Assembly: GCF_022760175.1 (NCBI RefSeq)
Contig: NZ_CP094326.1
Location: 3,894,804 to 3,958,803, forward strand
Direction: 5' to 3'
DNA: 64,000 bases
DNA from: Zhouia spongiae
Lineage (GTDB): Bacteria; Bacteroidota; Bacteroidia; Flavobacteriales; Flavobacteriaceae
In this document: positions 58,349 to 64,000 of the stretch, piece by piece
Position numbering within the stretch: the stretch's first letter is position 1
How the letters are laid out: every line of letters begins with the position of its first letter
Made by a program: the position numbers and the translations under genes
Notes under the pieces: model-generated
Databases searched by the model: none
Told to the model about the DNA's origin: nothing
The model's input: only the letters and a program-made list of their open reading frames with translations

Positions 58349-58902
58349 GGAAAGATAACATCGACAGACTTTTTAAACAACTTCAGGGTCAATTTGACAC
58401 AGAAGAGCCATTGGCAGGGCATGAAGAACGATTTTTTGAGCGCCTCAATGCTCAGCCCGCAACAAAAGTTATCGGAGTCCCCAAAAGACGGTCTTGGTGG
58501 AAGCCACTATCTATAGCTGCATCACTGACACTTCTTTTAGCCTTGGGGTATGGTGTTTTGATGAATCCCGGAACACCGGCCAATGTAGCCCCTGAAGTAG
58601 AAAAAACCCAATTTTATTTTGCTTCGTTAATTGATCGGGAACTGGAAAAGATCAACAACGAAGTAACCCCCGAAACACAGCAACTGGTAGATGATGCTAT
58701 GCTTCAGATACAAAAGCTGGACAATAATTATAAAAAACTCGAACAAGATCTTGAAGAAAATGGTAATACCAAAAAAATACTGCATGCAATGATTACCAAT
58801 TTTCAGACCAGAATTGATTTATTACAGGATGTACTAAATCAGATCGAAGAAGTAAAACAATTAAAAGAAAGTCAAAATAAAATGCCGGTAAACCAGATAT
58901 AG
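58339..58902 (+). CDS. Probable anti-sigma factor, single-pass membrane protein
   Basis: About 187 residues from the ATG at 58339, which overlaps the sigma gene by 10 bases. A longer frame to 58282 exists but the overlap start suits the family. A short cytosolic N-terminus (1-58) with R-x-x-N-I-D-R-L-F precedes a membrane helix at about 63-78. The exported part is a Gln/Glu-rich helix with heptads (about 100-180) and a coiled-coil-like character. No zinc-binding HxxxCxxC is seen. The sigma partner is inferred from position. Confidence 0.8.
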   Translation: MDLRKDNIDRLFKQLQGQFDTEEPLAGHEERFFERLNAQPATKVIGVPKRRSWWKPLSIAASLTLLLALGYGVLMNPGTPANVAPEVEKTQFYFASLIDRELEKINNEVTPETQQLVDDAMLQIQKLDNNYKKLEQDLEENGNTKKILHAMITNFQTRIDLLQDVLNQIEEVKQLKESQNKMPVNQI

Positions 58903-58968
58903 CATCAATGGAAACGAGTTAACTGCTTTTTATCAGACACTTTTTACGAATTAAAAATCTTTACAAAA

Positions 58969-60048
58969 ATGAAAACTATGTTATATAAAACTACGCTATT
59001 CTTTCTTTTGTTGCCGGCACTTATGCTGGCTACCAACCCTTCCATGGCCGGAAAATATACCAAAGAAAAAAAAATCAATAAAAAGTATAGTGTAAATGCA
59101 AATGCCTTACTTAAGGTAAACAACAGCTACGGGAACTTATACATTACCACCTGGAACGAAAACAGGGTTGAAATAGAAGTTCATATTAAAACCAGTGGTA
59201 ACAACGAAGAAAAAGTGCAGAAAAAACTAGATCAGATCGATGTAGAATTTTCCGGATCCAACTCCTTAGTCTCTGCCAAAACCATCTTTCATAAAAACAA
59301 AGGATGGAGCTGGAGCTGGGGAAACAGCAATGTAAGCATGGAGATTAATTACACCATAAAAATGCCTGTTACCAATAGCGTGGATTTAAATAACGATTAC
59401 GGCGGCATTAACCTGGATGATCTTGACGGGATTGCAAAGATCAGCTGTGACTACGGAAAAATAAATATCGGTGACCTGAATGCAGATAACAATATCCTAA
59501 GCTTTGATTACACTTCCAAATCTACCATTAACTATATGAAAAGCGGGAAAATAAGCGCCGATTATTCCGGGTATGAAATAGAAAAAGCAGGGAATCTGGT
59601 AATTAGTGCCGACTACACAACATCGGTAATCGGTGAGGCTGGCAATATAGAATATTCATGTGATTACGGATCTATTAAAATCGGTTCAGTAAACAACCTT
59701 AATGCTAACGGAGACTATCTTTCGGCCAAAATAGGGAATATACACGGAAATGTCTCTCTCTCATCCGACTATGGTTCCATTAAAATAGACAACCTATCTC
59801 CTAATGCCGGTAATATAGAAATAAGAAGTGATTATACAGGGATAAGAATTGGTTACGATCCGGACTACCATTTCGATTTCAATATCCAACTCGAGTATGC
59901 CGGGTTAAGTGGCAAAGAAAACCTCAACATGAAGCACAGCACCGAAAAATCAACAGAAAAACACTATGAAGGGTATTATGGTTCAACAGGGAAAAACAAG
60001 ATCAACATTACTTCAGATTACGGAAGTGTAAAGCTTTACAAAAACTAA
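58969..60048 (+). CDS. DUF4097-like exported beta-repeat protein
   Basis: A 359-residue protein with a signal peptide (cleavage near residue 26, SMAG). From about residue 130 it carries short repeats centred on S-[CAS]-D-Y-[GT] with 16 to 22 residues between them, suggesting a right-handed beta-solenoid. It is of the DUF4097 kind, described as putative adhesin but also tied to stress operons in Bacilli. It follows the anti-sigma gene by 66 bases. An A9 run is at 59065-59073 near the N-terminus. Function unknown. Confidence 0.8.
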   Translation: MKTMLYKTTLFFLLLPALMLATNPSMAGKYTKEKKINKKYSVNANALLKVNNSYGNLYITTWNENRVEIEVHIKTSGNNEEKVQKKLDQIDVEFSGSNSLVSAKTIFHKNKGWSWSWGNSNVSMEINYTIKMPVTNSVDLNNDYGGINLDDLDGIAKISCDYGKINIGDLNADNNILSFDYTSKSTINYMKSGKISADYSGYEIEKAGNLVISADYTTSVIGEAGNIEYSCDYGSIKIGSVNNLNANGDYLSAKIGNIHGNVSLSSDYGSIKIDNLSPNAGNIEIRSDYTGIRIGYDPDYHFDFNIQLEYAGLSGKENLNMKHSTEKSTEKHYEGYYGSTGKNKINITSDYGSVKLYKN

Positions 60049-60063
60049 TTCATCAATCATAAA

Positions 60064-60804
60064 ATGAAAAAAATGAAAAAATCGGTTCTATTTTTATTGG
60101 TCATAACTTTCACCAGCACTGTTAATGCGCAATTATGGGGAAGTAAAAAAATAACTGGAAACGGTAACGTTACTACCGAAACACGAAATGTCGGCAGCTA
60201 TGACGAAGTGAATGTTGCTGGTTTCTTCGACATTGTACTTGTAAAAGGAAAAGAAGGCAAAGTTTCGATTGAAGCTGAAGAAAACCTTCTGGACCACATA
60301 ATAACCGAAGTAGATGGCGAAAAGCTTAAGATTAAAACAGAAAAAGGCTATAACCTTTCTACAAGCAGGGGACACAAAGTATTGATAACAGTTCCGTTTG
60401 ATGACATTTCGGGAGTTTATATGTCGGGGTCAGGAGATATTGTAAGCAAGCATGAAATAAAAGCTGCACATTTCAGAACAGGCCTTTCCGGATCTGGTGA
60501 TATTAGGTTAAATGTCAACTCAGAAACTACGGAGGCTAACATATCAGGATCCGGAGATATCAGCCTCAATGGTTATACCACTACATTTGAATGTGCCATT
60601 TCAGGGTCGGGAGATATTCATGCGCACAGCTTAAAAGCCAAGAATGTAGAAGTTTCGATTTCAGGATCCGGAGACGCTGAAGTATTTTGTGATGGAGGAA
60701 AATTAAAAACGAGGATCGTGGGCAGCGGCGATGTTAAATATCACGGAAATCCGGAATCTACAGACAATAAAGTTGTAGGCTCAGGAGATATAAGCAAAGG
60801 CTGA
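60064..60804 (+). CDS. Head GIN domain (DUF2807) exported protein
   Basis: A 246-residue protein with a signal peptide (cleavage near residue 23, VNAQ). The GIN domain covers about 40-240 and repeats S-G-S-G-D at intervals of roughly 15 to 24 residues, seven times with V-G-S-G-D variants at the end. This resembles the preceding gene's repeat style and suggests beta-solenoids of similar shape. Function is unknown. It is 15 bases from the DUF4097-like gene, so they form one operon with the sigma pair, and ends at a bidirectional terminator. Confidence 0.85.
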   Translation: MKKMKKSVLFLLVITFTSTVNAQLWGSKKITGNGNVTTETRNVGSYDEVNVAGFFDIVLVKGKEGKVSIEAEENLLDHIITEVDGEKLKIKTEKGYNLSTSRGHKVLITVPFDDISGVYMSGSGDIVSKHEIKAAHFRTGLSGSGDIRLNVNSETTEANISGSGDISLNGYTTTFECAISGSGDIHAHSLKAKNVEVSISGSGDAEVFCDGGKLKTRIVGSGDVKYHGNPESTDNKVVGSGDISKG

Positions 60805-60835
60805 CAACATATACTTACACCAACCAAAACTAAAG

Positions 60836-60868
60836 ATCGTCTGTAGTATTTTCTCAGACGATTTTTTT
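60836..60868. terminator. Terminator between the GIN and lipoprotein genes
   Basis: ATCGTCTG pairs with CAGACGAT around an 11-base loop followed by T6 on the plus strand. The convergent gene's stop lies at its right edge. Confidence 0.8.
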
Positions 60869-61355
60869 ATTCGTAAAAGTTTTTTTCAAACTTCCCGCCG
60901 GAAACCTGTATCATTTTATTTTTTTTATTGGATGCCTCAAAATAAAACTCACCTGAAACCATTCCCTGATCCCATTTAGAAACATCGAGTTTAACCTCTC
61001 CGCAATTTTCAGACAAATAAGAGGTTGTATACTCGTCACTACTGCTCCTGTTATAAAAAGCAGCTTCATTTCCATCTCCGTTGCCGGAAGACCGTCCAAA
61101 GATATATACATCTTTACCTGATCGCTTCAATGTAAGGAAAATTGACTGGTCGGTTTTCGGGTTATTGCCTATGATATCTATATAATCTCCCCTGAGTATG
61201 AGGACTACATCATCGGCATTAAAGTGCACATCGTTAATATATGCTTCAAAATAATCTGAAGAAATATCGGGTTCTTCCGTTTCTTCACTACATGATAAAA
61301 CTATAAGGGTACAAATAAGATAGCATAGCAGGAATACAACTTTAACAGGTTTCAT
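60867..61355 (-). CDS. Small lipoprotein, DUF6252-like
   Basis: A 162-residue lipoprotein (lipobox IVLSC, Cys 22). After an acidic linker the mature part has about eight strands with F-E-A-Y-I-N-D-V-H-F-N-A and a V-S-G-E-F-Y-F-E motif, like DUF6252 proteins of Bacteroidota. Function is unknown and no partner gene adjoins. It converges with the GIN gene at a shared terminator. The family label is tentative. Confidence 0.72.
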   Translation of the reverse strand: MKPVKVVFLLCYLICTLIVLSCSEETEEPDISSDYFEAYINDVHFNADDVVLILRGDYIDIIGNNPKTDQSIFLTLKRSGKDVYIFGRSSGNGDGNEAAFYNRSSSDEYTTSYLSENCGEVKLDVSKWDQGMVSGEFYFEASNKKNKMIQVSGGKFEKNFYE

Positions 61356-61445
61356 ATTCCATACTTTTGAAATGCCTGTTAAATATATAACACCTTAAAA
61401 ACGAATCAATTATAATTCGTCAAAACGCTTAATTTAACGATGTCA

Positions 61446-62771
61446 TTAAGATCTCAATTTTCGCACCCTTGATAAAAGGAATACTCCTGCCACAAAGAAA
61501 ATCCCTAAAAACACAATTGAATTACGCATGTTTCCTGTCGTTTGGGCTATAAATCCATATAAAAATGTACCTATAATGATCCCTATTTTTTCTGCCACAT
61601 CATAAAAACTAAAAAAGGAGGTTGTATCGGTGGTATCCGGTAAAAACTTAGAATAGGTAGACCGCGACAGCGCCTGGATACCTCCCATAACCAATCCTAC
61701 ACAACCGGCCGCTATATAAAAATTGAACGGTGTCTGTAAATAATAGGCATAAATACATATTAAAATCCATAATATATTTATAACCATCAAGGTATTGATA
61801 TTGCCATATTTCTTTGAAGCCATTGCCGTAAAGGTTGCTCCTGCAATAGCTACTAACTGAATTACCAAAATACTTATAATAAGCCCCATCGTGCGTTCAT
61901 CTGCCGATCCCCATGCTATTTCTTCTTCACCGAAGTAAGTCGCAATAAGCATAACGGTTTGTACAGCCATACTGTAAACAAAAAATGCCCCCAGGTATCG
62001 CTTTAGCTTCGGTTGCTCTTTTAACTGATCCCAAACCGACTTTAACTCTCTAAAACCATTAAGGATCACATTGGTACGCACCCCTTCTTTCTTATATCCT
62101 TTCGGCAAATGATAAAAAGTATACTGGCTGAAGAGTATCCACCAGATTCCTACCGATACAAAAGAATACTTCATGGCAAGCATTTCCGCACCTTCTCCGG
62201 CATCAGAAGTTATTCCAAAAATCCCCGGAAACATCACCATAATAAGATTTATGATCAGGAGAATAACACTTCCTATATACCCCATAGAAAACCCCTTGGC
62301 ACTGATCCTGTCCTGTTGTTCAGGGTAGGCAACATCTGGCAAGTATGAATTATTAATCGCAAAACTAACCCAAAATCCAACCAGGCCTAAGAAATAGCAC
62401 AATAAGCCGATATAGATATTTTCGATCGTAAACCAATACAACCCAATACATGAAACGCCTCCCAAATAGCAGAAGAACTTCATAAACACCTTCTTATTTC
62501 CTAAATAATCCGCAATCCCCGAAATAAGCGGCGTAATAATGGCAATGAAAACAAAAGCCAACGAAGTAACATAACTGATCAGGGGGGCTCTTGCTATTTC
62601 ACCTCCTAGCACGCTTACTTTCTCTATACCCGCCACACGGAATAAGGCTCCGTAATAGATAGGAAATATTGCCGATGAAATAACCAGGCTATATACCGAA
62701 TTAGCCCAATCGTAAAATGCCCATGCGTTTAATAATTTTTTACTTCCTTTCTGAAGTGCTGTTTTAGTCAT
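61446..62771 (-). CDS. MFS transporter, UMF1 (Atg22-like) family
   Basis: A 441-residue inner-membrane permease with about 12 hydrophobic helices. The start A-W-A-F-Y-D-W-A-N-S-V-Y and the later G-G-I-Q-A-L-S-R-S-T-Y-S-K segment match the UMF1 family related to yeast Atg22, which exports amino acids from the vacuole. The bacterial substrate is not known. It stands alone between a lipoprotein and an M48 peptidase. Confidence 0.85.
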   Translation of the reverse strand: MTKTALQKGSKKLLNAWAFYDWANSVYSLVISSAIFPIYYGALFRVAGIEKVSVLGGEIARAPLISYVTSLAFVFIAIITPLISGIADYLGNKKVFMKFFCYLGGVSCIGLYWFTIENIYIGLLCYFLGLVGFWVSFAINNSYLPDVAYPEQQDRISAKGFSMGYIGSVILLIINLIMVMFPGIFGITSDAGEGAEMLAMKYSFVSVGIWWILFSQYTFYHLPKGYKKEGVRTNVILNGFRELKSVWDQLKEQPKLKRYLGAFFVYSMAVQTVMLIATYFGEEEIAWGSADERTMGLIISILVIQLVAIAGATFTAMASKKYGNINTLMVINILWILICIYAYYLQTPFNFYIAAGCVGLVMGGIQALSRSTYSKFLPDTTDTTSFFSFYDVAEKIGIIIGTFLYGFIAQTTGNMRNSIVFLGIFFVAGVFLLSRVRKLRS

Positions 62772-62825
62772 AAACTAATAATTTAGACGGGCACATTGCC
62801 TCTATCGCTACAATTTAAAATCCAA

Positions 62826-62856
62826 TAAAAAAAGCTGCCCTTTTACAGAACAGCTC
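62826..62856 (-). terminator. Probable terminator of the M48 peptidase gene
   Basis: On the minus strand AGCTG pairs with CAGCT (extended by two G-U pairs) and is followed by T7, 27 bases past the stop. Confidence 0.6.
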
Positions 62857-62882
62857 CGAATATACTATTTTTATCTAAGTCA

Positions 62883-63698
62883 TTATTGAAAACTTGTTAC
62901 TCCGAACTTTTTAGCTTCTGTTCTTGCTGCAGGAGCCCAACTGGTCAGGTTACTTATTCTGGTCTGGCTTGAAGGGTGGGTGCTTAATATTTCAGATGGA
63001 GCAGCACCTCCTGAATTTTCACTCATCCTGACCCATAATTTTGCAGCTTCATCCGGATTATATCCTGCAATAGCCATAAGCTGAATTCCTATTTTGTCAG
63101 CTTCTGTTTCATGGCTCCTGCTAAAAGGCAGCATCCCCCCTACCTGTGAACCAACACCATAAGCCTTCATCCACAATTCTTGAGTCGCGGTACTTTTACC
63201 TCCTGTCGCAATAGCTACTCCCGTTGCTCCGGCTTGCTGTAACACGCCGGCACTCATCCGTTGTTGACCGTGGTTTGCCAAGGCATGGGCCACTTCATGC
63301 CCCATTACCACAGCCAGACCGGCATCGCTTTGAGCTATTGGCAAAAGTCCTGTATAAACTACAATCTTACCTCCCGGCATACACCAGGCATTTACTTGTT
63401 TATCGTCTACCAGGTTATATTCCCATTTGTAATCTTTTAAATAACCTTCATAACCATTGGCATTCAACCATTTTTCAGCAGCTACGGCAATACGTTGTCC
63501 TACTTTTTTAACCCGCTGTGCATCCTTGGTTCCACTGATAACCTTGTTCTCTTTTAAAAATGTATCGTATTGCTGAAACGCAGAAGCAAACAATTCATCA
63601 TTAGAGACCAGGGCCATGGTTTTCTTTCCTGTAAAAGGATTGGTTGCGCAGGCAGCCATTAAAAAGGCAAATAACGCTGTTGAAATATATCTTTTCAT
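62883..63698 (-). CDS. M48-family metallopeptidase lipoprotein
   Basis: A 271-residue lipoprotein (lipobox AAC, Cys 17). The zinc motif HExxH is at 134-138 (HEVAH), with the third ligand likely in the SHETEAD segment near 190. The layout matches periplasmic M48 peptidases such as BepA/LoiP without a TPR tail. It should cut misfolded or outer-membrane proteins. It stands alone, divergent from the following gene. Confidence 0.92.
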   Translation of the reverse strand: MKRYISTALFAFLMAACATNPFTGKKTMALVSNDELFASAFQQYDTFLKENKVISGTKDAQRVKKVGQRIAVAAEKWLNANGYEGYLKDYKWEYNLVDDKQVNAWCMPGGKIVVYTGLLPIAQSDAGLAVVMGHEVAHALANHGQQRMSAGVLQQAGATGVAIATGGKSTATQELWMKAYGVGSQVGGMLPFSRSHETEADKIGIQLMAIAGYNPDEAAKLWVRMSENSGGAAPSEILSTHPSSQTRISNLTSWAPAARTEAKKFGVTSFQ

Positions 63699-63862
63699 TT
63701 GTTATGGTTGTTTTCGTTTGTAAGTCAAATTTACAAAACTTTAATAATTGTAAGTTGTAAAAGTTAAAATTGACCGAATTTTTACTTAACGCTAATCATA
63801 TACGTTAAAAACTTGTTTGCTTCTTACGAAATTTAAATACCTTGCATTATTAAAGCCTTGTG

Positions 63863-64000
63863 ATGAGTAAAGATCAAAAAACATACCGAAATACAATTGA
63901 AATACCCAAACCTATTATATATACAGCTAAAACACTACAGCTTATTTCTCCGCATCTGGCAAGCAGGTTTGCCGGGAAACTCTTTATGACCCCTATAAAG
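63863..64000 (+). CDS. Start of a probable alpha/beta hydrolase, cut by the window edge
   Basis: The first 46 residues are visible and the frame is open at the edge. The segment Y-T-A-K-T-L-Q-L-I-S-P-H-L-A, then F-A-G-K-L-F-M-T-P-I-K, resembles the N-terminus of alpha/beta hydrolases of Flavobacteriaceae. The catalytic triad lies outside the window, so the call is tentative. Divergent from the M48 gene, with a 164-base leader. Confidence 0.5.
   Translation, partial: MSKDQKTYRNTIEIPKPIIYTAKTLQLISPHLASRFAGKLFMTPIK

Noticed and set aside
59065-59073. A9 run in the DUF4097-like gene as programmed slippage
   Set aside because: It lies near the N-terminus and slipping would only remove the protein; no sensible short product results.

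Overview
The window looks like core chromosome of a marine or soil-type Flavobacteriaceae (Bacteroidota). This is inferred from gene content and signals, not from a database match. The content includes a SusC/SusD pair under an ECF-sigma/FecR switch, DUF3822 next to rsmD, an EboE-type protein, a RimB-RimK fusion, a Kdo cytidylyltransferase and many short lipoproteins. Almost no gene has a Shine-Dalgarno sequence, clpC being the exception. Several promoters fit the Bacteroidota -33 TTTG / -7 TAnnTTTG pattern. No tRNA, rRNA operon, insertion sequence, prophage or CRISPR array was found. The single RNA gene is rnpB.

Layout. 1-7.1 kb: end of an NlpC/P60 peptidase, gyrA followed by a TPR protein (-), then divergent clpC (+). 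7.2-12.5 kb: rimB-rimK fusion, two tandem paralogous small proteins, hutH (-), a TlpA-like lipoprotein. 12.5-22.1 kb (-): M16 peptidase and a sigma/FecR/SusC/SusD import module. 22.2-29.5 kb: nnrD (-), then a threonine operon (thrA-thrB-thrC) preceded by a promoter and a Thr/Ile-rich leader peptide, then a peroxiredoxin-like protein. 29.5-34.2 kb: gcvT, an RmlD-like reductase, a pterin dehydratase and a YebC-family regulator, separated by repeat-bearing intergenic DNA. 34.2-39.1 kb (-): kdsB-HAD-CAT-like-acyltransferase cluster, DUF4126, RecD-like helicase. 39.2-42.4 kb: a membrane-anchored protein, DUF3822, rsmD, repeats, rnpB. 42.5-47.9 kb: dnaX (+) abutting eboE (-), miaE, CAP lipoprotein, pdxH. 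48-56.5 kb (-): pyrR-pyrB-STAS-like-rnz, rpsA, cmk, lon. 56.8-64 kb: thiD, ECF sigma/anti-sigma/DUF4097/GIN cluster, a small lipoprotein, an MFS permease, an M48 peptidase and the start of a probable alpha/beta hydrolase.

Most of the window is ordinary housekeeping. Two signals stand out. (1) dnaX has an uninterrupted run of ten A exactly at the end of the clamp-loader (gamma) region, and both alternative frames stop at once or within five codons. This is the layout expected for programmed slippage that makes a short gamma-like protein beside full-length tau. (2) thrA is preceded by a 33-codon reading frame with 7 Thr and 7 Ile codons, a good promoter and alternative hairpins, which suggests ribosome-mediated attenuation of the threonine operon. 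In addition, two intergenic structured repeat families occur, and one shows a compensatory base-pair change between its two copies.
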